A DNA stretch of 64,000 nt from Perkinsus olseni (taxonomy: Eukaryota > Perkinsozoa > Perkinsida > Perkinsidae), in contig JABANP010000207.1 in NCBI GenBank assembly GCA_013115135.1, positions 22,147 through 86,146 on the forward strand, given 5' to 3'. The notes beneath the pieces are model-generated. The model was not told where the DNA came from. It searched no databases and saw nothing but the letters and a program-made list of their open reading frames with translations. Positions within the stretch are counted from its first letter, which is position 1. Each line of letters opens with the position of its first letter. The translations under genes and the position numbers were made by a program. This document shows positions 9,542 through 21,300 of the stretch, piece after piece.

Positions 9542-10375
9542 ATAAGCTGGAGGGAAACCGTGGTGATCGTACCTATTCTGGAGGCGGCTTGAGCTCGCCT
9601 TTTTTTAATAACTCTACCCCTTTCTGACATCCCACGTAGAGTTTTGCATTCGCCAGAGTACGGCTTCTAATCGCCGGGTAACAGTTGCTGCGTTGCTTGG
9701 AGTTGATAAAGTGCGGATTTGTTTGGTCATAAGAACTTGTGGTGAACCTCGGAAAGATCTACTCAGGCTTCTGAGCTGCTCTCTGAACTCCCAGTACGCA
9801 CGGCCTCAAAACGTACACTGCGCAACAAATTCTTAGAAAATCGGGTTTTCTCAGCATGTCATCCTTCCAGAGTATGATCTCGCAACGAGGCCCCAGTATT
9901 TGTGCTCACATGGCATGCTGGATATACCCTCCAAGTTTCAGGGCGAAACTCTGCGTGGATAGCGAGAAATCGAAAATTTACTCGCTTAGCACGTAAGAAA
10001 TTCTTATAAAATCACGGCGCTAAGCCGTGATTGGCAGGCTGCCAGTAGTTGGAGTCTCGGACGGGCGGCTTTACAAGGTCGTGTTCACGAACAGCTCTTT
10101 CCGATGATAAACGGCCGGCATCAATGCGGTGGTAGCTTTCGCAGGTATTGGTGATGCCGGACAGCAGCCATGCCCGCTGGTAGACTCTCCGGACGAGGGT
10201 AGCGCGCGGTTGATTTGGTCATTCCAGAGCGGGCCCCTCCTTAAAGCGCCCTCTGTGGATTCACATGGTATTTCACGCGCAGTTTCTGTTCCTGCAACGA
10301 TTGTCAGGACGAAAGAAGCTGTGACGTTATCAACTTCTGGACGTGACATGCAGAGGCATCCTGTACCGAGCGGCG

Positions 10376-10388
10376 TCACGTGACGTCC
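10376..10388. promoter_or_regulatory. TCACGTGACGTCC element before copy F
   Basis: Overlapping E-box/G-box (CACGTG) and CRE-like (TGACGT) halves, 105 bp before the ATG of copy F. The same motif stands before copy G and, in variant form, before copy E and isocitrate lyase. Binding by a bHLH or bZIP factor is an inference. Confidence 0.45.
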
Positions 10389-10492
10389 ATTGCCCCTGGG
10401 AGCCTCGCCTTGAGAGCACGCCGGCTGACCGTGATTAACTCGGAGGATGTGTCCCCACAGCCGTCCGTCAGTTCTCTGTTCCACCCAGTAGA

Positions 10493-11171
10493 ATGCATTT
10501 AGCGTTCTTTACTGCCCTAATTCTGCATTGCGTGTTGGGGGAGCCGGACAGCCTGGCATCCGATGGCAGCTTTGCGTCGGTCGCGAATGGCGGAGGATCG
10601 GCGATGAGTAAAGGGATCGGAAAAGTCACTAAGTCGTCAGCATTTGTTGATGCCAGATCCTTACAGCAAACCTACCGGGCGATGCCTCATAGATAACGGC
10701 GAGCTCAAAGGTTGCACGTGTCCGAATGGAACTCATCCATTTCACACTGTGGTAAGAAAGACCTTTCTTATTTGCCACCTCCTGCACGCATTCAAGCTCA
10801 AATGCATGGACGAAGACTCTAAATTAGCGCCTGTCAGGAGGAGTCCCATGGTTATTATCGCTTTGGTTCTGCCATCTGCGCAACTCCATGCCTGAGAGAC
10901 AGCGATTGTCCTGCTCCTCGGCACGGATTGAGAGTGAAGGCTTACTGCCACGCACCGGTGGCATACATCATACGGAATGGGGAGTTGAGGGGGAGATGCT
11001 TGTTATCATGCTCTAAGGTGAGGTGGGTGGATTTTCGCCTCATAAATTGGATGCTCGTCGAGAATCAGTGATGATCCTCTTCAGCTTTTCGCCTGGTGCC
11101 CCTCCTCGAGTAGATGCCAGCGGACGAGCATTGGTGAAGTATGTCTATACGGTCACGGTATATTATCGTAA
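10493..11171 (+). CDS. Secreted 12-Cys protein, array copy F (158 aa)
   Basis: Exons are 10493-10607, 10657-10751, 10838-11017 and 11085-11171. The exon 1 donor is GTAAAG (phase 1), which changes the usual Asp at the junction to Asn (N-PYSKPTGRC). The signal peptide is MHLAFFTALILHCVLG. Then come GELKGCTCPNG, ICATPCLRDSDCPAPRHG, RCLLSCSK and FAWCPSSSRC...VCLYGH-TAA. It has 12 mature cysteines. Exon 3 is 180 nt instead of 147: extra residues (around HAPVAYIIRNGELRG) widen the loop between the fourth and fifth cysteines of that exon. An unrecognised small intron there is not excluded. Family not recognised; extracellular location is inferred from the signal peptide. Confidence 0.8.
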
Positions 11172-12055
11172 TTCTCATGATCATTCAGCAGTTTTATAGA
11201 GTTTTCATCACCAGTTTAAGAGGAGCCGGAGTATATCTCTTCCAACGCCCAATAGACGCAATAGCCCAATTTTCTCCTCCTACAGTCGCTGACAATTGTT
11301 GGGTTAGTCACTTGGGAGGAGGCCGGAGCGCAGACCATCTTCTGGCTGAGGACCAGTCTGGCACTGTCTGTCAGTGACTGCCAGTCCTCGAGCGCTTGAG
11401 CGGCATGAAGTGACATCACTCCGCAGAAAAGAATATGACGGCCAGTGTCAGCACGGAGAAGTCGTCGATGCGATTTATTTCGAAACCCACACTGTTTGGG
11501 CCAAAACACGATGAGTCGAATCGATTCAATCGTTGACCATGTCAGGAGTGGCGATACATGACAGTTTCTGCCGATCACTTCCCCTTTCTGGCGTAAGGAG
11601 GGATCTTACTTTTCGCGAACCCGTCGTGGCCTCTTTCGTGAACCGGAAGCCTTTCACCAGACGTTTCCAACGCCTGCCGCAGGGCCTTCTCTATTTTTTA
11701 CCCAACAACGACGGCTTGACAACGTTTTACTCCCTTCACAATCAGAGTCGCTCTTATAGCGGGTATTAAGAAGTGGACAGGGAGCTCAAGCCTTTTCCTG
11801 AAGCCTCAGTAGAGCTGTAGTTGCATGCCGTGAAGTTTGTCATTTCGGAGCTACCTAGTCGCGCACGTTTGAGTTTGATACGGTGAAGTTGGCTGACGAG
11901 AGCGTTCGCGTTGCCACTGCCTCAGCGAGTACGGTCTGCGATTTGACTACGCATGAGCAGCTGTGGAGCTCACAGCTATGGAGAAACCAACGTTACGAAC
12001 CACGTAGAAAATTGCTGCTGCCAATCCTGTGAGGATTATCCTTATCCACACGGCG
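11172..12055. other. Intergenic, no gene seen
   Basis: Stretch between array copies F and G. Open frames here are short and lack signal peptides, the array motifs or splice-bounded homology. No repeat is recognised. Confidence 0.5.
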
Positions 12056-12068
12056 TCACGTGACGTTC
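12056..12068. promoter_or_regulatory. TCACGTGACGTTC element before copy G
   Basis: Second near-exact copy of the element at 10376, in the same orientation, 140 bp before the ATG of copy G. CGGCG precedes it in both cases, so the conserved block is CGGCGTCACGTGACGT. Confidence 0.45.
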
Positions 12069-12207
12069 CTCGCCCCCTGAGGCGCGTCACCCCGTCTTCA
12101 GACTTTCATCTCACATCAGGAAAACGTCGGAGGAAATCTTCGTGGTGGGTGAGGGTCTCTCAACGACCTTCGTCTGGGTACAGTTCAGTTCACGGAAACT
12201 CCTCGGA

Positions 12208-12870
12208 ATGCGTCTAGCTCTCGTCGTGGCCGTGCTCCTCCATGCCTCGCTGGGGAAAGATCTGCCATCTAAAAAACCAAGCTTCCTGGCCGCCGGCGGC
12301 ACACCACCAATCACGAGTAGAATCATCTGAGAGTCTCACGTCCATTGTCGACGGGACTGTTCGTGCCAGGTCTCTACAGTCAGCCCACCGGACGATGTTA
12401 CAGTTCTCGGGGCGAGCTCAAGGACTGCACCTGCTCGAATGGAACCGTGCCGTTCTTCACTGAGGTAGGTAAAGCTACTTTCTTCGTGCTGATGCCATTG
12501 TTCAAATTTGAGAGCTTCTTGTTTCTTAGAAAAAGGTTTTCGGGCAGCGTCGGGTATACGGGAGAATTTGCACCACAGAGTGTTCGAAGAGCAGCGATTG
12601 CCCTGCCTTCCAGCATGGGTTTGGACTGAAGCCTTACTGCGGTTCTCAAGGAAAATGTCTACTTTCATGTGACAGGGTGAGCCGCAGGATGCTGCGCAAT
12701 CCATGCCTTACTGGCTTCTCTTATGCTGTGAGCGGGCAGTCATGTCTGAGAAAACGATAATACGCAGCGTGCCATCGTGTACTCTTTGTCAGTTCTACGC
12801 CTGGTGTCCGTCCTCGACAAGATGCCTTCATACTCCGGACATAGGGCGGGTATGCCTGTATAAGCCGTGA
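12208..12870 (+). CDS. Secreted 12-Cys protein, array copy G (142 aa)
   Basis: Exons are 12208-12316, 12370-12464, 12530-12676 and 12793-12870 with GT-AG introns and consistent phase. The start gives MRLALVVAVLLHASLGKD, a strong signal peptide. Exon 2 reads LYSQPTGRCYSSRGELKDCT and then CSNG. Exon 3 reads ICTTECSKSSDCPAFQHG with YC, KC and SC. Exon 4 reads FYAWCPSSTRC...VCLYKP-TGA. All 12 mature cysteines are present. It is the most diverged copy and the last of the array. It shares the upstream palindromic element and the exon pattern, so it is functionally of the same family, whose role is unknown. Confidence 0.82.
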
Positions 12871-13245
12871 AATGCATATTGGACATGGCTGGAGGCAATG
12901 GGAGTGGTAAACGTAGACCCGGCTACGACTCATGCCTCTACACTTTTCCCAGATTGTTGAAAGAAGAGTTTTGCATTAGCCCAAGTACGGCATCGTTTTC
13001 GCCCATCAGGCATGATGGTACAGTAATTTCCTTTCGCAGTCGATGAGAGGCGTGGAGTTGTTCAGTGGTGGCCAGATCAAGCGACACCTGCCGAAGTGGT
13101 AACTTAGCACATAAAACCTGGCACCGAGCACAGATCACATGCCCAGAACCGCAATACCCAGCCGTCATGGTGAGCTTGTCTTGGTGTATCGGGCATAGAG
13201 TCTATGGCATAGACGTGTCCGAAGGTTCCCTGTATTGAGCACCTT

Positions 13246-13470
13246 TACTCTTACCCATACCGCATGGCAACGAAGGCTATTAATTCACTGTCCTGTCACA
13301 GCCATGCTTCCCTTCAATGACGGCTCTGCACCTTCATCTATCGACCCGGATTTGGCAACCATCACCGCCATTTTTGTTACAAGAACTGTGGCTTGCTGAC
13401 TCATGTTGGAATCTTCGCTCTAGCGACTTGAAGCCAGCAGCGCCCGCTGTCCCCGAGCATCTCAATTACT
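13246..13470. repeat. Copied fragment of the last exon of the downstream armadillo gene
   Basis: The sequence from GGCAACG to GAGCATCTCAATTA aligns with 15336-15545, the 3' end of the minus-strand giant gene, including CATCTATCGACCCGGATTTGG-like and GAACTGTGGCTTGCTG. Indels and substitutions break the reading frame, so this is a decayed duplicate of about 210 bp. Confidence 0.7.
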
Positions 13471-13563
13471 GTGCGGAAGGGACAGCTCCTTATCTCGCAC
13501 AACCGCCCTCCCCCCCTCTCCCAAGGCCACTCATACTCATCCTCCTAGTCGACTGAGAGCGAA

Positions 13564-13965
13564 ATGATCAACGCAGCTCTGTTCGTGCTGGTTCAAGTGC
13601 TGACCTGTGGTCTACTCATGCTCCAAGCGGACGCTAATGTCCTGGCTGTAGGTACGTACGAAGGCTGGGATGACGATTACCGCTTCTTCTGCAAAATGGA
13701 CATTGAACAATCGACAGAGATGGAAATAGCGGCCGATGTTGATATACGCCACGGCTAGACTGGCGGGAAATGCGTCAATTGCTACTTCTAGTATGGCGTC
13801 TGGACAGGGGCTGACAGTCGTGATAAGACACATGTTGCTGCTGTGGTAGGCCTCGATGAGGCCTCACAACCAACCGATGATTCGACCGATGCCTGCCTGG
13901 CTAAACTCGGCGGAGCGGCCGGGGTTGGCTATGATTGTTCCCGTATCCAAAGGATGGTCTCATGA
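13564..13965 (+). pseudogene. Decayed secreted-protein gene with two in-frame TAG codons
   Basis: The ATG starts a signal-peptide-like segment (MINAALFVLVQVLTCGLLML) followed by an acidic stretch with FFCKMD. The frame meets TAG at 13756 and again at 13789, yet protein-like sequence continues in the same frame between and after them: GGKCVNCYF, then AAVVGLDEASQPTDDS, ACLAKLGGAAG and YDCSRIQ, to TGA at 13963. No GT-AG pair removes the stops at the usual intron size. It is unrelated in sequence to the 12-Cys array. Product family not recognised; either a pseudogene or a 64-residue secreted peptide. Confidence 0.45.
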
Positions 13966-15356
13966 TATTCAAGCTCTGTGACGCTCAGTTCGAGCTAACG
14001 CAGGTGTATTGAGCTTTCGGTATTCGTTGTCAGTGGCTCAACCACTGTGGATGATGACCAACACCATTGTCTTGAACAATCTTCATTACAGTCATTCCAT
14101 CAAGTTCTCAGTGGGAACTTTTCACTTTTTGTTCATTTTCGTATCATCATCCGTGGATTATGTATCATTATACTCCGTGTGAGGTTGGGATGCTCCGTAC
14201 TATAGACTCCCTAGTATGGAGGCCATGGTCCGCACATAGTCTGCACGCGTGCGCATAGGTTGGGACGCGTTGCTTTTATTTCATTCTTTCATACACCTTG
14301 CATCCCTCTTGATAGTCGATTCCTTTAAGAATAGCAGCAGGTGTGACAAAAGATGACGAGAAGTTGCTTACCCTGTTGTCTGGCCAGCACGTCATCAAGG
14401 ACCACAGTTGAGGCGCGCAATGGCGTACCCAACCCAGCACATTTAAGTATAGTCAATCTTCTAGACAATTCTGAACCCTGAGGATGTCGAAGTTCTCAGT
14501 GAGAACCCCTAATCTTCGTCTATTGCCATCAAAGTTGATCCGTTCTGTCACTTGAGCTTGATGGGGTCGAGGCCCCGCGAGTTCAGGTCTAACACATCGT
14601 TTGATATCTGTGAATGCGTCGCGTTCAGATGGCTGATGTACTCCCAACTGAGGGTAAGGTAACCTTCCGGACCGACTGCAGGACTCGTCAATAACGGCAC
14701 TGGTACAGAGGAAGTTCCTTTGCATGTGAGGCGTGGTCTGTAATACCCGTCCTAAGACTCCATCTTGGCCCGACGTCTCATGAGAAAATCGGCGAGGTAC
14801 AGTACATGGAGAGCACTAGGTCTCAGGATGCGCCTGCATAACATTCCCCAACAAGCGAACGGTCCGCTGCGGCCCGAGTAGGCTCGGTCTTAGCTGCAGA
14901 ATCCTGACCCTCGCTACCATATTCGTCGGTGAGGTGCTAGAGGGTGTCAGCGCAAATGATGGATGGGTGCGGAGGCTCGTGTATGTCGCCTTTGTTGTTC
15001 AAGATGATTGTCATCAGCTTGACTCCTTCGGAGTCTCGATCAGTTGATGATGGGGAGTCCCACGAAGTCTCCATAAAAAAAGGTTGGAATTTGACGCTCA
15101 TCGGACTCTCCCGGCTACCGGACGGGAAATGACCTATCTGCATATTTACTGTATCAAGGTCATCTCAGGTAAGTAACCAATAGCAGAAGACATACGACAA
15201 GACTGTTTAGTTTGGTGACAAGGGGTGTTGAGTAGGCAATGCCATGGCAGCAATGGACTCATTTTTTGTGTGTATCGACAGTAGGCTCTTCCCAAGATCG
15301 CTCGTATTGAGAAACTCTACTCTCAACGCGGCCGCACGGCAACGGGGACCATCAAC
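13966..15356. other. Intergenic, no gene seen
   Basis: Between the decayed secreted gene and the 3' end of the giant armadillo gene. Short open frames on either strand show no domain, signal peptide or splice pattern I can support. Confidence 0.5.
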
Positions 15357-18300
15357 TCACTGTCCTGCAGCCATGCTTCCATCCAGTGACGTTCCTGCAC
15401 TCTGATCGTCATCTCTCGACCCGGATTTGGCCACCATCACCGCCATTTTCGTTAGAAGAACTGTGGCTTGCTGGCGCATGATGGAATCTTCGCTGTAGCG
15501 ACTTAAAGCAAGTAAAGCCCGCTGCCCTCCGAGCATCTCAATTATCTCGAGGTTGCTGTCATAACCACACGCATCCAAGAAGAGCTTGGCAACGAATAAA
15601 GATATACCTACAGCAGAGAACCCTTCGAAGCTGAACCAAAACGGGAACGACTTCCCCACCTTCTTTGAAAAGGACCTTGTCCCACGGTGGAGCTCGCAGG
15701 CGTAGCATGGCCCGGTTGGGCCCTCCGAAATGATTGACGATATGCTTTATCATAAAAGCGATGAGATCCCTTCCACCCTCCTGCTTTGCGACCAGCGCTG
15801 AACCATAACCGCACGCACCCCAAGAGAGCTCGATGATCCCGAGGCCCAATTTCACGCAGGAGAGGGTGAGCGAACACAGCTCGAGGAGCCGAAGCCTTGC
15901 GTCACACCGGAAGAGCTGGGAGCTCGTTTCTGGCACACCGACGGTCCGATCAGAGACCAGCTCTGCATTGACGATTGGGTTCGTGCCGGCTCGAATGAAC
16001 TGAGCCATCGAGACTGCCCTCAGATGGGCCGAGGCCATCGCAGCAGCGGGCGCGTGTGGTATGCAGTTGTAAAGGCCCAACCTAAAGCGACAAGTTGGCA
16101 GGTACTGTCGATCCAGATCTGTTCGAAGGGTTCGACTGGGAAAGGCCAGGAATGAAGACCGCTCCCTACATGCAACTGGCCAGGGCAGCCAGCGTCTGCG
16201 GTTGCCTGTTGGTCTTGTCCGCTTTCATTCTCCGCGCCTCCTCATCCACTTGCCGTGTCAAGTCCAAGGCATACATGGCGAGGGTCTCCATCAAGAGGGG
16301 AGGGGCAGAGGGGACACCGGCAGCCAGATTTTCCGCTTCTTCACCACCCCTCGCGAAAGTCAGTGACCAGGTCCTGAGATTGGTCAAGCACAGCAAGCCG
16401 GCCTTGTGGATTCCCAGTCGAATTGGTTCAACTCACAAGAAGACTTACCGAGGGGCAGTCACTCCCGGAAGTTCCCTCTCTGGCGGGCATATGCACACTA
16501 CGAGCATGTACAGCGCCAAATCACGAACGGTGCGGCAGACAGGGTCGTCGAGACGGCTCTTAGTGTGGTGAAGATAGTGGAAGAACAGGCCATAGGGTAT
16601 GCTAGCCGGAAGCGGCTGGCTCTCGTCCAGGGGGTGCGGTGTTGTTATCTGCACTTCTCAATGCCGGGGACTAACAGCCATTCCAAGCATTCTCACGGGG
16701 TAAAGCTTATTGTCAATGTCGAAGATGGCGAGGTTGCCGATGAGTTCCCCAACAAGATGCCAGTAGTTGCTGACGAAAGCTCCAGCGACGGTCTCAGAGG
16801 TGATGGGAAGTCTGTACGAGGGCAGGACAGAGGAGTCTTCAGCCAACAGGGAACAACATCACCTGATGGTCGAGATTGTCGCGATCAGAGCGAGTACAGC
16901 TCCATGCGTTGCATAGGAATCGGATTGCAGAGCATCCAGGAGTCTCTGGACTGGGGGTTGTACCGCACAAGCCTCGACGAACTCGGCGAGGAAGTGCCCC
17001 TGATGGAGGTATGGCAACCAAGGAGGCCGCAGCGCTGAGACCTCACTTTGCCCCGGCGAGCATCCATCAGCACTATCAATGCTGTTGCAGCCATGCAGCC
17101 CTGGACCATCGTCAGCTCCTCCTCGGACGACATACAACGGACTATGAGTCTGGCGGAATTCCTTCGCCAAGAGCTACTCCAGTGATGTGACATCCCTACC
17201 GTGTCACCGTACTCAGAATGAGCTTCGGGTATTGTGATGCTGCAATAAGCAGCCACTGGCCTGATGGCTGAGCGGTGGCCGGCTCGAGGGGACCAGCCAG
17301 ACCGACGATGACACGACGTGCTCTAAAAGGACCATGGCCGGCGTGCAGCGTTAGCACTGCAGAGATGAGGGACAAAACTTACTGAATATCAGGACAGAGC
17401 TGAGAGGGCATAGAGAGCAGCTTAGCGGAAGACATAGTGGAGACCTCAGACCCGGTGACTGGGTCTCTGAATCCACCACTGCCGATCAAAATTGTCATCA
17501 GCCGCAGTAGCGCACGATCCCCATAGTGAGGGTCGGGGTGGCGATCGACGGCGCTTAGTAAGGCCAGCATGATCTCGCCGGACAGGAGATGATCACACGC
17601 CAGCCTGTGCGCAACTAAGTAGCGCTCAACCTCCGACTGTGACATCGGGCAAGAGCGGTGGTCGCTGGGCAGGTCGGTCGGTAGATGGGTGTTCACAGAC
17701 ACGTTATAGGCGCAAATGAGGACGATCCGGACGCTCATCCACAGGTCTTCAACAGTCCAGAAGCAGCTCGCTGACGTTGGAGATGTGAGGATTCGATGGA
17801 GGCCGGAGGCAACACTCGAAGCCGCAGCAGCATCGTGCAGCATGGCTACCCAAATCGGTTTGTAACGCAGGATGTTACATAGGACATGCAGAGCCCGACT
17901 AGCAGTGAACGCTAGGAATCTACGGAGCCGAGCAGTGTGGTTCGGCGAAGTTTGAGACCATCCTCACCTGGCATTCCGCATGGTATCGGATTCGACACCT
18001 TCATCGTCGGAACCCCCTCTCTTGGGTGGTATAGCGAGGACAGGCAGACGATGCCAGCAGTCCAGCAAGAGGCCCACCAGCTCTGATGACGTGTCTTCAG
18101 CAGCGAACGGGGATAATCCTGAGGAACCAGCACGAACATTGAACATTGCGAACATTACGAACATTGAGTAAACCGGAGCGGTGACCACCAATGACGAGGC
18201 GATTGAGAATTCGGTCTCCCAGCTTGTCCTGGTTCAGCAGGTTGCACATGAGGACGAGCAAGAGGGTGAGCTCTCGATGGTGGTGGGCAGTGTCCCAGTG

Positions 18301-21300
18301 CTCGGGCCCACTCGCCCTCCTTTCGACCTAGTCACAAGGCTATCACAGGGACATTAACAGAACCTTAGGGAAGGGATTACCTCTAACTTGTACTGTTTCA
18401 TAACCACCAGCAAGCGATGGTACAAATCCCAAAGCAGTGGGATAGGTTTTGTATTGCTACCGGTAGAACCCCCCTCATGAGACGACGTCGATGACTGCTT
18501 CGAGACGTACCTAGGCACGTGAAAGGAGCAGAGGCAGCCCTCCACACCGTGAGTAAGAGTCGTCCGAAGGGCGACGACAGGCTGAGATAGATCGAGCGGA
18601 GAGTAGTAGAATCCTTACGTGGATGCTTCTGAGAGCACAGTCTCTTGGTTGTGAGGTATCCTAGTTATGGTGGCCAGAGCTCGGCAAGCCAGTCGGGAGT
18701 GTATACGATGAGGGCTACGAGCGATCAGCTTCACCAGGAGCCCTCCAAGACTAGGCGATTCATCCAGTAATCTGAGGATCGACACGAAGAGTCCGAGGGC
18801 TGGGCGTAAGATTTTCAGCAACAAACACCAGCGCCTGATAAGCTGGTGAGGGGGCCGCACTGTCGCTCAGACGCTGAGTGTCTACGATTCGTTACCATGG
18901 CAGGAGGGCTCACCTAGCGGGGTCCTCCTGCAGAGAGCTGCCTACGCCAAGCACGCTTTCACCGAGGACGTGGACAAGCGTTGTAGTGACGCACGGCGGC
19001 CAAACGTCGATCGCGTTAAGTGCAATAGCCAGCAGACCATGATGGCCAATGAGCTTCTTCGAGCTTATCTGACATGAACGCTGGGGTGGGCCCGTTTCCG
19101 CGACGGTGGAGTCACTAACCGCTGGTACAGTCCGGAAGCATTTCAACGACGAGGCGAAGGGACTTGTTGGACAGAGGGACGGCCGCGGCATCTGCCACGC
19201 TGGGCGAGCAGGCCTTGAGGAGGAACTTCATCAGGGCCTCGCTGTGAAGCATATTGTCGAGTAGACCGTCACTGAGCAAAAAGTGGCAGGAGAGAGGCGG
19301 AGCGAAGCGATATAGGCTCACCGCTTCTCTCGAACAGACCACTGGAGCAACTTGAAAATGAGCACCTCAGCAAGGTCATCGCCACCACCTCGGGACTTGT
19401 AAGTACTGCACATATCAGTGAGAAGGTCGAGGACCTGATGGGTGGACCACTGCCAAGGGCAGCAGATAGTGGCACGGAGGAGCTACCCGAGGGCTGAGGA
19501 AGTCTGCCAGGCCAGATCCTAATCTCAAGTCCAGCATGTCATCCACCGTTCGCGTGACGTAGACAAAGAAAGTCCTACCGGGAGCAGGTGAGTGACTCTC
19601 ACTGTATTGCTGGATGGCCCTCGGTGACACCCAACGTGAGGCAGGGTTACCTCCTCAAGAGGCTCCGACTAGCAGCAGAAGCATGCAGAGCTAGCGTGAG
19701 GAGCGCCTCATGGGTGCTCCTGGCTGCAGCATCTTCCACCACCAAAAGCTGGCTCTGACGAGAGGTGCATATCGTGAAGCTCGCCACGGTCCTTAGCAGC
19801 CCACCTCAGACACTTGGAAGAAGTCCACGAGCCAACGCCTGGCTACCTGCTGCCGCGTTACGTTACGGCTTGAGACCAGACCAAGGAGGGCATCAAGACG
19901 GCGGAGGTGCATCAGGTACTGAATGCACTCTATGCTATCATCCTTGGTGGCCAGGGCGAACAACCTGTCACAGGATGAGGAGCGACCGTCTGGGCACGCA
20001 TAGTTGGCTACTTCAGTAGGGCCAGACTCGTACTCGGCTTGAGATTGGTCGAACCGTCGACGTCCGTACAGCGTTCTAGGAGACTCTCCAACAGGTTCAA
20101 TCGCGCCCCGTGTCTCAGGAAGTAGTATCTTACGAGACTCTCAACTCCCGGGCCGGCGCCGAGCAACAAGGCGGTCACGCAACTGCGAGCAAGAGAGGGC
20201 TACACCGAGTGGCATCATAACTAGCAGATCCTCACTTGGCAGCCGACTCGGCAGTGGCGTGAGAAGTCCCTTGCAGTGCACGGCATGCAATAGCCGCGAA
20301 GTTTGAATGGACTATGTCGGCCGGGCTAATGACTTGGCCTGTGATTTCGTAACATAGACTTCGTAATGCGGCGGAGTACGATCGAGCCACCAGCGGCAAG
20401 AGCACTGTGTCGAACAGACACTTCCGATCGCCATCACTCAGCAGGCTGCACTCTCCGCTGAGCAAATCTTTGAAAATCTCCCCTACAATTTTTGGTAGGA
20501 GAGTGCCGTAGACTCGCGAGATCGATCTGCTGTTGGGCTTGAGATGGGATATCAAATGGCCGGCAACTTGCATGCACCACCTCACGAAGGAAGGCTTTTC
20601 GGCACAGAGTTTACGACGCAGGTCCGCCCTTGTCGACAGCAGAGCGGTGGCGCACTCCAGCCAAAGGACCGCGAGCTGAAGTGACTGACTATCACTCTGA
20701 GATCAACGTCATTTCAATAGCAGCATCGAGAGGCACCACCTACATCAGCCATGGAGTCCAGGCTCTCGACCATCCTTTCAAGCTCATCAATAACACCCAG
20801 GTCGACGAGCTTCAGCTGAGCTCTGTGGCCCCCACCAACACACAAGACTGCCAGTACAGATAGAAGTGCCTGGGCATTGTCTCCGGCACTCCGCTCTGAC
20901 CAGGCTAACTTACTTTCAGGTCCGTCCCTAACACTCTGAACATGAGCCCTACTATGTCCTTAGCCACCAGTGATGCTATCTGCTTCCCCTGTTCATCGGC
21001 GGCAGCAGAAGTATCGACGCCGGAGTGGGAGGCGATCTTTGCTATGGAGAGCAAGCCTATCCTCAAGTTGTGCTCCATGCAGTCTCTGACGAAGGCCATG
21101 CCGCCCTTCTCCGAGATGACACTGCCACCGGCATCTGCAGAGCGAACTCTCACTTTGCTGAAGACGCTGAAGAACCTCTCACATGCAGGTATAGCTTGAG
21201 TGCCTTCATCCGAACTCGAGGTGCCTGCTGCGGCGAATCTAAGAACGAGGCCATCGCCTTTGGTCAAGAATGAAGTCCACAAGTTGCATGCAGGCGATAG

